Assembly: GCA_024692565.1 (NCBI GenBank)
Contig: JAILMN010000004.1
Location: 1-53,359, forward strand
Direction of reading: 5' to 3'
Origin: Paludibacteraceae bacterium
Lineage (GTDB): Bacteria > Bacteroidota > Bacteroidia > Bacteroidales > Paludibacteraceae
DNA length: 53,359 bases
In this document: positions 7,038 to 14,143 of the stretch, piece after piece
Position numbering within the stretch: the first letter of the stretch is position 1
How the letters are laid out: every line of letters begins with the position of its first letter
Translations under genes and position numbers: made by a program
The notes under the pieces: model-generated
Database searches by the model: none
What the model saw: only the letters and a program-made list of their open reading frames with translations
What the model was told of the DNA's origin: nothing

Positions 7038-7682
7038 ATGGTTAACTTTTGTCAGGAAATAGTGAGGTGCTTGAATAATGTGCACAACACAAACAACAAG
7101 GAGCAAAACTTTCAAGGCAGATTATATGCCCATTTTTTGCCGTTTGAGAAAGAAGGATATGTCGTAGAAATGGAGACAAGTGTTAATGATGAGCACTTGA
7201 AGCCTATTCTTAAGAAACGGATGAAGGCTACGGACTCAAATGATTTTAAGAAGACCGATTTCAAGAAAATAGAAATAGACCTGCTGATATACAAAAAGGA
7301 TTATTCTGAAATGTATGCAGCGGAATTGAAGTGGATATATAACCGCACAACAGGTTGGAATGTGGTTGACCATTTGGAGGAATTCAAAGCTGATGCTGTT
7401 TTCTGTCACCAGTTAGTTGAGAAGGCTCACTTCAATGAAACATGTAGTGTCGTAGTATATGACTTTGATCCTGATAAGCAAGTTAAGCGATACAGCCCGA
7501 GGAACTCTGATACAGAGCAAGAGAAGTTGGATTTCTTGGGTGGCTCGTATCCTGCTCACGATAGAGGACAAATCGTTTGCGATGAGCGAGGCGAGAAAGC
7601 AGAGTTTAAATGGATCGACTTGAAGGATTATACTGATGGGCAGGACTATAAGTATTATTTGCTAAAATTCTCAAAACCATAA
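7038..7682 (+). CDS. Putative PD-(D/E)XK nuclease-fold protein
   Basis: 214 residues from ATG 7038; upstream in-frame codons would extend into two-repeat copy 2 and the hairpin. The core shows EGYVVEMETSV, then KIEIDLLIYKKDYSEMYAAELKW, that is E/ID-x(n)-ELK. This is the spacing and context of the PD-(D/E)XK catalytic motif, with hydrophobic strands before D and before ELK. Later there are DHLEEFKADAVFCHQLVEKA and a VVYDFDPDKQV segment. No target-recognition domain or signal peptide is visible. The assignment is by motif only. It is the variable gene of module 1. Confidence 0.55.
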   Translation: MVNFCQEIVRCLNNVHNTNNKEQNFQGRLYAHFLPFEKEGYVVEMETSVNDEHLKPILKKRMKATDSNDFKKTDFKKIEIDLLIYKKDYSEMYAAELKWIYNRTTGWNVVDHLEEFKADAVFCHQLVEKAHFNETCSVVVYDFDPDKQVKRYSPRNSDTEQEKLDFLGGSYPAHDRGQIVCDERGEKAEFKWIDLKDYTDGQDYKYYLLKFSKP

Positions 7683-7743
7683 ATTCGAGTAACGAATGCA
7701 TGTCTAACTATCATAATCTTTAACCAATTAAATTAATACTATC

Positions 7744-8385
7744 ATGGCAGTAAAGAAAAATGCTGATGGTACGGTTGATAAACGTACCAAAGAAGGCAAA
7801 GCAATCGCTGAACGCATGGCAAAAGCTCGCAAAGCAGCTGCGAAAAAGGCTGCTGCAGCAAAGAAAGCCGCGGCAAAAACTGCAGCAAAGAAAACAACCG
7901 CTAAAGCGACTCCAAAGAAGGCGACAGCCAAGCCTGTTGCTAAAGTGGCAGCAAAACCGGTAGCCAAGAAAACGGCTCCAGCAAAGACCACAGCAGCCGA
8001 ATTATCCGTAACTGGTAACAAGAAAATTGGTACGCTGATGAAGGAATTCAACAAGAAATTCCCATATTTGCGTCTAAAGATCTGTTATAGCTATGCGCGC
8101 CAGGCAGTTGCTAAAGGCGAGCGTATCTCTGGTATTGATCCTGACAAGACTTTAGCTTCTGTACGTCGTGCAGATTCAGGAGGCGATATCTCCATCAGCG
8201 GTAACAAGAAAATCAAGAGCCTGGAGAAAGAATTCGATACCGTTTTCGGCCTTTATGCACAAGTTTGCTATACGGAAAAAGACGGTAGTCGCTATTATAC
8301 CAGCAGTTCCAGTGATGAAAAGACACTTGCGTCCTTTAACGCCGAGTGCGAGAAGAGCGGTTGTAAGAAAGGTGTTTGGAAATAA
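7744..8385 (+). CDS. Histone-H1-like tail fused to two-repeat domains
   Basis: 213 residues. Residues 1-33 repeat the 48-residue protein of module 1 (KKNADGTVDKRTKEGKAIAE). Residues ~34-85 are an Ala/Lys/Pro/Thr-rich tail of AKK, KPVAK and KATPKK type, like H1 or Hc1. Residues ~86-213 carry two units of the domain found in the small two-repeat proteins (SVTGNKKIGTLMKEFNKKFP and SISGNKKIKSLEKEFDTVFG, each ending in TLAS). The fusion shows directly that basic tail and repeat domain belong to one system. The tail probably binds DNA or RNA (inference). Confidence 0.8.
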   Translation: MAVKKNADGTVDKRTKEGKAIAERMAKARKAAAKKAAAAKKAAAKTAAKKTTAKATPKKATAKPVAKVAAKPVAKKTAPAKTTAAELSVTGNKKIGTLMKEFNKKFPYLRLKICYSYARQAVAKGERISGIDPDKTLASVRRADSGGDISISGNKKIKSLEKEFDTVFGLYAQVCYTEKDGSRYYTSSSSDEKTLASFNAECEKSGCKKGVWK

Positions 8386-8393
8386 AGGACAAC

Positions 8394-8417
8394 GCCTGCG
8401 GTTCTTAAGTCGTGGGC
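8394..8417 (+). other. Type I intergenic RNA hairpin, copy 2
   Basis: GCCTGCG (8394-8400) pairs with CGTGGGC (8411-8417), loop GTTCTTAAGT. Compared with copy 1 the closing pair at the loop changes from A-T to G-C and other pairs swap between Watson-Crick and G-T, while the loop stays nearly fixed. Confidence 0.7.
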
Positions 8418-8445
8418 ATAAATAACTAACAATAAATTTAGTATT

Positions 8446-8793
8446 ATGGAAATTAAAGTAGATGGCCGTCTTTTGGTATCGACGCTTTGCGAGCGATTCA
8501 AAGAGGAGTTCGGAGGCACATTGCGTGTTTACCAAGGTAACAAACGTCTGAAAGGTTCAGAGAAAGTAGCTGACATCGCTAAGGAAACCGGTTCGTATGA
8601 GTGCAAAGGCATGAAGACCGTTGGCGGTTTTGAGAAGGAGATGATGGAGCGTTTTGGCTTGAAAGTACAGGTCGCTTCTATCGATGATTGGGTTCTCGCA
8701 TTGGACGAGATGACTTTGGCTAAGCTGAAAGACATTCCAAAGCAGGCTACAAAGGCCGATATGGAGAGCCTCAAAGCAAAGTACGGCAAGTAA
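8446..8793 (+). CDS. Two-repeat small protein, copy 4
   Basis: 115 residues. Unit 1: VDGRLLVSTLCERFKEEFGG then TLRVYQGNKR. Unit 2: CKGMKTVGGFEKEMMERFG then LKVQVAS and DEMTLAKL. A ~20-residue Lys-rich C-terminal tail (KQATKADMESLKAKYGK) is extra. Same family as the proteins at 5101 and 6659 and the C-terminal half of the protein at 7744. It lies between a type I and a type II hairpin, the same place as copy 2 in module 1. Confidence 0.8.
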   Translation: MEIKVDGRLLVSTLCERFKEEFGGTLRVYQGNKRLKGSEKVADIAKETGSYECKGMKTVGGFEKEMMERFGLKVQVASIDDWVLALDEMTLAKLKDIPKQATKADMESLKAKYGK

Positions 8794-8805
8794 TTGCTAC
8801 CAAGG

Positions 8806-8829
8806 CAGGCGGGTTTGATCATCCACCTG
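8806..8829 (+). other. Type II intergenic RNA hairpin, copy 2
   Basis: CAGGCGGG (8806-8813) pairs with TCCACCTG (8822-8829) with one C-A mismatch and one G-T pair, loop TTTGATCA. The loop matches copy 1 (TTTGATCG) and TTAC again follows, 9 bp before the ATG at 8839. Confidence 0.6.
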
Positions 8830-8838
8830 ATTACTAAA

Positions 8839-9432
8839 ATGAAAAATCAGACGTCATATAAACAGTTATTGACTGAGCAATGTTCAAATATCGTTCGGCA
8901 TGTCATAAATGAAATGCTACCGAATCGGTTTCATGTCGGTTCTGCAAAGCCAAGTGTTGTTCCGCATGAAGCTATTCTCTACCGCTGGTGGTTTCCTGAG
9001 AACTCGCCTGTCCTGAAAATTATTCGTGATTTTGCCAAGCAGGATGAAAAACTCGCAGTCTTGCTCAAGCAGGTAGACAAGTGTGTGATAGACGGCAAAA
9101 CCTATTGCGCGCTCTATTTCGGGAAGAGTAATAATGGTCGCCATCGGTATAGTCAGCACACTACCGGCAATGTGCACATTTCTACCATTCGCCACACTAT
9201 CTATGGACTATGCATTGGAGAAAAATACGATAAAGCCAAAGAAGAGCAAGTATCAGAAATCCTGCGGCAATGTTATTACGAGTGGATATCGTTTGCCGAC
9301 GAACCGTTATTGGTTGAATGTATCGAAGGAATCTGTATTGCACTCGGCAAATATCCGTTGAATGTGGACGGGAACTCTGCTATCAGCGACAAATGGCGGG
9401 AACATGTAATGAATAAACGAAAACTGAAATAA
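8839..9432 (+). CDS. Putative GIY-YIG-like nuclease
   Basis: 197 residues from ATG 8839. The centre reads YCALYFGKSNNGRHRYSQHT then STIRHTIYGL, close to the GIY-YIG layout Y-x-YxGKS ... R ... H with the following STLRxxL helix. A later Glu in VECIEGICIALGKYPLNVD matches the conserved metal-binding Glu and the terminal PLN asparagine of that fold. The GIY position is degenerate (CALYFGKS). It is the variable gene of module 2, in the same slot as the PD-(D/E)XK-like gene of module 1. Confidence 0.55.
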   Translation: MKNQTSYKQLLTEQCSNIVRHVINEMLPNRFHVGSAKPSVVPHEAILYRWWFPENSPVLKIIRDFAKQDEKLAVLLKQVDKCVIDGKTYCALYFGKSNNGRHRYSQHTTGNVHISTIRHTIYGLCIGEKYDKAKEEQVSEILRQCYYEWISFADEPLLVECIEGICIALGKYPLNVDGNSAISDKWREHVMNKRKLK

Positions 9433-9455
9433 TTAACCCTAAAATTTTAATTATT

Positions 9456-9581
9456 ATGGCAACTGTAACACGTAGAGTCACGACTGTGCGCAAAAGTGGC
9501 AACACAACTACTAAAACAACGCGTACAATCTCCGGAGGTAAAACAACAAGAATCACTCGTACTGTCACACGTAAGAAATGA
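9456..9581 (+). CDS. Thr/Arg/Lys-rich 41-residue protein
   Basis: ATG 9456 to TGA 9579-9581: MATVTRRVTTVRKSG, then a TTTKTTRTIS stretch and a TRITRTVTRKK end. It starts with MA after the same kind of A/T-rich ATTATT leader as the basic genes at 6441 and 7744, but the sequence is Thr-rich and not homologous to them along its length. A type II hairpin follows at once. It is too short for most gene finders; support comes from position, composition and the clean start and stop. Confidence 0.55.
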   Translation: MATVTRRVTTVRKSGNTTTKTTRTISGGKTTRITRTVTRKK

Positions 9582-9590
9582 CAGTTATGG

Positions 9591-9616
9591 GCAAGGGAAC
9601 TTGGCTGCTCCCTTGC
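9591..9616 (+). other. Type II intergenic RNA hairpin, copy 3
   Basis: GCAAGGGA (9591-9598) pairs with TCCCTTGC (9609-9616), loop of 10 nt. The stem differs from copy 1 by a compensatory change (G-T to A-T at the fourth pair). It is followed by TTAC, 23 bp before the ATG at 9639. Confidence 0.65.
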
Positions 9617-9638
9617 TTACAAAAATAATTTTAGCACT

Positions 9639-11120
9639 ATGAAAAAAGGAAATCTATTCATAGCCATTTTACTGGTTGTACTATTTACGTTATTTGTATC
9701 ATGTGGTTCTAAGTCCGACGGTCAACGACAAGTCGTTAGTGATAGTATCGTATTAATCAGCACTCAAAATCAAGAAGTTGCTGCGGTTGCAGATGAGGGA
9801 GCAGAAAACAATTATGTTGTAGCACAGCATCACACAGACAGGAATCCGTTCTATCTCTTACAGCAGGCATTCTCCAAGACCAAAAGCCAACTCCTGGTGA
9901 CATTCGAATTGATGCTTGTATTATTGTTGGTGCTGTCGTTTATACTGTATCTTGCTGAACATTTTGCCCAGCCAACCGTCTATCGGCATTTCCCGACATC
10001 TATGTTGTGGACATTTGTAAAATGTATCCAAGATCCGGGAGAAATGGCTCCACCTAAACCTATAACGTTTTTGGGACGAGTAATAGCGAATGTGATTGGT
10101 TTGCTGGGTGTGGCTATATTCGCTATTCCTGCTGGTATTATATCCAGCGGATTTATTGGCGCGATGGAAGAAGAACAACAAGCTATTCAAATCCAACAAA
10201 ATATCGAAACGCTCCATTTGGCTTTTGAAAGGAAATTAGATAGGCCTACCGGTTTCCAAATAGCTCCTAAGTTTGTAAGTGTTGCAGAAATTCAATCAAG
10301 ATTAGGATTAAAAGAAGACGAAATTTTTGATGCCGTAAGACATGATGCTCATTGTCGCATGACGAATACAGCAATTATGCAACAAATAAATGAACATCCT
10401 CAAGATAGATTAGCTGTCGAATATTATACATTAAATACAGTCTACGGACAATGTATTGATAGAGGTAGTAAAGTGACTATTTTCTCCCCAAGTAATATCG
10501 TAGATCCAGTAATGGGGTGGTGGAGTTATTATTTAGCTATGATAGGCGGATTCAACTATATCTCTCGCGAATTGGGGCAAACACGTCCGTATTTGTCTTA
10601 TTATTCATATAAACCAGAATTGAATATTCCCGGTAATGAGGAATTTATGGCAGATATGAACCGTTTGGCAGATTCCGAAGATAGTTGGGTATTTACTTTA
10701 CTCCCATCTCAGGGGCATCAAGAACCAATCTGTCCTACTCAATTTCATTTTCATTTCGGTCTTAAGAAAGGTAATTGTTCTTATAGCGACCCTGATGTTG
10801 TATTAAATGACACTACTACATATAAAGTGTTTTATCAATCAATCTCTGATATGCTGCGCCATCAATATTCCTTGTATACCGATAATCAAGTGTATTATGG
10901 AAGCAATAACCCCGCTTTCTTTGCAAGACACCTAAATAAAAAAGTGAATGCACCATCTCTTCGCGTTGCATGGAGCGTTACATGTTGGGACATGAGAGCT
11001 ATAAAGATAGCACGTGACGTAGCAGAAGTTATTAACAGAGAAATCTTAGGCTTGGAAGGTAACCCTGATGTCCCCGAATTAAAGATAAAGGATATCGGCT
11101 ACGAAGGATATACTAATTAA
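9639..11120 (+). CDS. Lipobox-bearing two-TM ion-channel-like protein
   Basis: 493 residues. The N-terminus is a lipoprotein-type signal (LFVSCGSK, Cys22). Then comes a TM helix at about 84-107, a pore-helix-like segment (TSMLWTFVKCIQDPGE, 120-135) and a second TM helix at about 143-172 ending in FAIPAGIISSGF. The GxxxFAIPAGIISSGF end is characteristic of voltage-gated-like K+ channels. The selectivity filter TVGYGD is not present; CIQDPGE takes its place. Residues ~180-493 form a large soluble domain of unknown family. Ion selectivity is therefore uncertain. It is the variable gene of the third, shortened module. Confidence 0.7.
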   Translation: MKKGNLFIAILLVVLFTLFVSCGSKSDGQRQVVSDSIVLISTQNQEVAAVADEGAENNYVVAQHHTDRNPFYLLQQAFSKTKSQLLVTFELMLVLLLVLSFILYLAEHFAQPTVYRHFPTSMLWTFVKCIQDPGEMAPPKPITFLGRVIANVIGLLGVAIFAIPAGIISSGFIGAMEEEQQAIQIQQNIETLHLAFERKLDRPTGFQIAPKFVSVAEIQSRLGLKEDEIFDAVRHDAHCRMTNTAIMQQINEHPQDRLAVEYYTLNTVYGQCIDRGSKVTIFSPSNIVDPVMGWWSYYLAMIGGFNYISRELGQTRPYLSYYSYKPELNIPGNEEFMADMNRLADSEDSWVFTLLPSQGHQEPICPTQFHFHFGLKKGNCSYSDPDVVLNDTTTYKVFYQSISDMLRHQYSLYTDNQVYYGSNNPAFFARHLNKKVNAPSLRVAWSVTCWDMRAIKIARDVAEVINREILGLEGNPDVPELKIKDIGYEGYTN

Positions 11121-11132
11121 AATCATATTTTT

Positions 11133-12524
11133 ATGAGTACTCTTCTTGATAAAGTAAAAAAAGCAGCCTCTAAGGTAGGAAACTCCATTGTTGATGCTGC
11201 AGCAAAGACTGCTGAATCCGTAGTAGATACTGCCAAAGGCGCTGCTGAACAAGCCGCCAAACGATCTGCAGAACGCGCAGTAGAGAAGGCTGCGAAATTA
11301 GCGGAAAAGCAAGAACTACAGCGTCAAAAAGAAGCTGAAGAGTCCGGCTATTTCATCCGTGATGCCAAGTTGGTTGTCAGCACTATGGAAGGCATGAAAA
11401 CATGGCTTACAGAACTTGGAAAAGACACGACACCGGCTCTGATGCAGACTTTGCAGTCGCAACTGCAGATGCTCAAATATGTTCAATCACCTTCCATGAC
11501 AGGCATGGCATTGGATAATATGATCCTTTGTCTGGATAAGGCGGCAAAGACTTCCACAAATTCTCAAGAATTAGCGAATATCAAAGAGGCATTTGCATCA
11601 ATGATACAAAACTACTTCTTTATGTTGGAAGCCAACCTGAAGTGTGCTCAGAAAAAGAGTCAACAGGAGTCAGTCAAACTCCTCACACAAGCCGGAGAAA
11701 TGTTGTCTGATGCTGTTACCAAAACAGCAATGGCTTTATCCAGCGCAGGTACAGCAAGTGTAGCTGATGTTGTGGTAAAGAATGTTTTTGAGTCGCCTGA
11801 AATGCAAAAAGGATACCTTAAGAAACTCTTTACATGGCTCGGAGACAAGAAGGTATTAAGCCAAAAGGAAGATGAATTCTATAAGACGATAGAGATGCTC
11901 TTTGAGACCTTCGATGAGAACGCAGAATTATTAGGTAAATCCATTCTTTATAACGGTATGCTCTCGCGTTATCGCTCTCAACTTATAGATCGATATAAGG
12001 AGCAGAAGATGAAGATGTACCTTGCTCGCGGGTATAAGATTGATACGGATAAGCTCAATGAACTCTCAAATGGTCTGAAGTCCGCGGCAAAGTCCGCAGT
12101 CGGCATCAATAAATTAAATGCCCTGACGGGACTTACACAATCTCTGACATCTGCCGCGGGACTATTGGCGGATTGGATAAATCATAGCAATAAACTTTGT
12201 GATATTGCGGCGTACTGCGATATGCAAGATGCATTGGACAACGAATGCAAGCGCTTGCAGGAACAGTTTGATGAGGAAGATGCTCTATTAACCAAACTGA
12301 AAGCAGAACAGAAAGACGCAGGGTTCTTTAATTTCTCGGAGAAAAAAGCGCTCCAAGAGAAGATAGACCGCAAGAAAGGAGAACGCGATGCAGTTTATGA
12401 AGTGCTGTGTCTGACCAAAGAGCAAATCAACAAAATGCGACAGATGTTCCCGGATTCCTATGCTATGAAGGCCGACATTGAGAAATACGAAGCTAATCTT
12501 CGCCGAATAGAGCAGAAATTTTAA
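11133..12524 (+). CDS. Alpha-helical coiled-coil protein of unknown function
   Basis: 463 residues, nearly all predicted helix. Residues ~1-65 are Ala/Lys/Glu-rich repeats (AAAKTAESVVDTAKGAAEQAAK) like LEA or apolipoprotein-type amphipathic helices. Residues ~70-360 are globular helical. Residues ~365-463 form heptad-like coiled coil (KRLQEQFDEEDALLTKLKAE, then IDRKKGERDAVYEVL). No signal peptide or TM helix. It starts 12 bp after the channel gene and 11 bp before the lipoprotein, so it belongs to the same operon. It may scaffold or assemble the other products (inference). Confidence 0.75.
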   Translation: MSTLLDKVKKAASKVGNSIVDAAAKTAESVVDTAKGAAEQAAKRSAERAVEKAAKLAEKQELQRQKEAEESGYFIRDAKLVVSTMEGMKTWLTELGKDTTPALMQTLQSQLQMLKYVQSPSMTGMALDNMILCLDKAAKTSTNSQELANIKEAFASMIQNYFFMLEANLKCAQKKSQQESVKLLTQAGEMLSDAVTKTAMALSSAGTASVADVVVKNVFESPEMQKGYLKKLFTWLGDKKVLSQKEDEFYKTIEMLFETFDENAELLGKSILYNGMLSRYRSQLIDRYKEQKMKMYLARGYKIDTDKLNELSNGLKSAAKSAVGINKLNALTGLTQSLTSAAGLLADWINHSNKLCDIAAYCDMQDALDNECKRLQEQFDEEDALLTKLKAEQKDAGFFNFSEKKALQEKIDRKKGERDAVYEVLCLTKEQINKMRQMFPDSYAMKADIEKYEANLRRIEQKF

Positions 12525-12535
12525 TACATATTAGC

Positions 12536-13855
12536 ATGAAAACAAAACTCTTTATTTTATCTCTCTGCGCTTTTGCGCTGGTAAGTTGTGGGGGCAACAA
12601 GGAGCAATCTTCCGAAGAGCAATCTGCTCCGCAGGAGGACTATTCCTTCCGTGCAGAATGTCAAAAGACAATCCAACAAGTGGAGGTGTTGCAACGAAAA
12701 TTGGAAGACCCGCAGCAATACGCTACGCAACAAGGTGTGGAAGAACTGCAGCGTTTGTCTGAAGAGCTATCTCTCAATTACAACGCAAAAGAACTTGATT
12801 CTGCGGAATACGCCACTGCACGTCAAGTGGATTCGCTTATTCGCGATGTACGCAAGGCCATCCCTTATGCCATTCAGCAGAACGTGTGCAACGCACCTCA
12901 TGCCTTGATCCAAAAACCGGAAGAACTGCTCTCTGAAGCCCAGGAATATCCGGTATATCTTGAGCGAGGCGATAAAATGATGTTGCAGATTGAAGCCGAG
13001 AGGCCGATTGATGTCCGTATATATAATACCAATAGCCATCAACTTCTTAAATCGTATGCGGGAAAGAAACTCATAAAAGACTCCGTTTCTATCCAATTTG
13101 CCGCAGTTTATTTAGTGGAGATTAACCCGAAAGGCCGCCAATATGCGAACATCAACATCTCTTTCAAACCCAACTCCATCAACCGTGCATTTGAAACAAA
13201 AACCGTTGAGACCAAAGAAGTCGAAGGACAGAAAGGAGATTTCCGCGTAAAAGCCATCCCCGGTATTAAGATGCAAAACCTCTTTGAGGAACCGCGCAAA
13301 TTCACGCTTCGCAGTCAACTCAAGGCTACTTTCTCCAGCACATCAAATTCTGACCGCGCGATAGTTGCCATACAAGTTCCCGCAGGCGCTAAAGATGTGA
13401 TGTATTCGCTGCGTATTTCTACGAACGAGGGAAGCCGCTCGTCGGATGGCCATTTTAGCGATAATCTGGCGAAATCGTACAAGAAAGTGAAGTTCCTTGG
13501 AATCCCTCTTTATGAGCGGAATTCTTCGCACGGATCCAGCCTCTTTGAATTACTCTTGGGAGAGAACCAACCGCCTCGCGAGGAAGAAGCATACATCAAT
13601 ATGTATGTATTCTATAGCGCAGCTCAAGCAAAGAAATTCCAAGACGGAGCCAATCCCGCCAAATTGCAGTATAGCATTGATTATTCGACGATGGGCACGC
13701 AGTCTTGTAACGGGCGTATTCCGACCAAAGGCAACCGCACGATTTATATGGGCTATCAAAACGAACGCGTACGCTACAACAACTATGTTTGGTTAGAGGC
13801 TGTCAGCGCTGTGCCGAATACGGAATATCTCAAAAAAGAATATACGGTTCGTTAA
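12536..13855 (+). CDS. Lipoprotein of unknown function
   Basis: 439 residues with a clear lipoprotein signal (FALVSCGG, Cys18) followed by a Glu/Gln/Ser-rich linker. Residues ~35-135 are helical, the rest mostly beta-rich. No known enzyme or binding motif was found. A Gly-Ser/Asn-rich section around STNEGSRSSDGHFSDN may be a loop. Outer-membrane or periplasmic location is expected. Position 11 bp after the coiled-coil gene and 10 bp before the 52-residue ORF supports a joint envelope-linked role with the channel and the OmpA protein. Confidence 0.75.
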   Translation: MKTKLFILSLCAFALVSCGGNKEQSSEEQSAPQEDYSFRAECQKTIQQVEVLQRKLEDPQQYATQQGVEELQRLSEELSLNYNAKELDSAEYATARQVDSLIRDVRKAIPYAIQQNVCNAPHALIQKPEELLSEAQEYPVYLERGDKMMLQIEAERPIDVRIYNTNSHQLLKSYAGKKLIKDSVSIQFAAVYLVEINPKGRQYANINISFKPNSINRAFETKTVETKEVEGQKGDFRVKAIPGIKMQNLFEEPRKFTLRSQLKATFSSTSNSDRAIVAIQVPAGAKDVMYSLRISTNEGSRSSDGHFSDNLAKSYKKVKFLGIPLYERNSSHGSSLFELLLGENQPPREEEAYINMYVFYSAAQAKKFQDGANPAKLQYSIDYSTMGTQSCNGRIPTKGNRTIYMGYQNERVRYNNYVWLEAVSAVPNTEYLKKEYTVR

Positions 13856-13865
13856 AAGGAAGACT

Positions 13866-14024
13866 ATGAAAGGACTATCATTTTCGCTTAAACGTGCAGT
13901 CGGTATAAGTGGCTTGAAGGCTAAGGTAGCCCAAAAGACCGGCATCCCGACTACGAAGCAAGGCCTTGAACGCAAAGTAGGGAAGTCCGTCCTATCCCTT
14001 TTTACCGGCGGAAAGAGAAAATAA
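13866..14024 (+). CDS. 52-residue basic protein
   Basis: ATG 13866 to TAA 14022-14024: MKGLSFSLKRAVGISGLKA continuing to LFTGGKRK. About a quarter Lys/Arg, no Cys, no membrane segment. It is the last gene of the operon, 10 bp after the lipoprotein, and is the fourth small basic protein in the operon, but shows no sequence match to the other three. Nucleic-acid or acidic-partner binding is possible; the function is unknown. Confidence 0.6.
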   Translation: MKGLSFSLKRAVGISGLKAKVAQKTGIPTTKQGLERKVGKSVLSLFTGGKRK

Positions 14025-14033
14025 CGTAGAAGA

Positions 14034-14107
14034 TTGTTCTGCGCTGACGCAAACGCTATCGTCAGTCTGCTGAACAACTAACATAGAGTAGGGCATATCC
14101 CTTCTAT
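14034..14107 (+). other. Two tandem 3'-UTR hairpins
   Basis: First hairpin 14034-14077: TTGTTC/GAACAA, GC/GC and CTGACG/CGTCAG around a 10-nt loop. Second 14083-14107: ATAGA-AGGG pairs with CCCT-TCTAT around CATAT, with a 2-nt bulge. Both precede the terminator and could protect the operon 3' end. Confidence 0.6.
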
Positions 14108-14113
14108 TCCATC

Positions 14114-14141
14114 AAGGCGGGGCACTAAGCCTCGCCTTTTT
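14114..14141 (+). terminator. Terminator of the modular operon
   Basis: AAGGCGGGGC (14114-14123) pairs with GCCTCGCCTT (14129-14138) with one G-T pair, loop ACTAA, T tract 14137-14141. It ends 2 bp before the stop of the convergent SprT-like gene. Confidence 0.9.
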
Positions 14142-14143
14142 GG

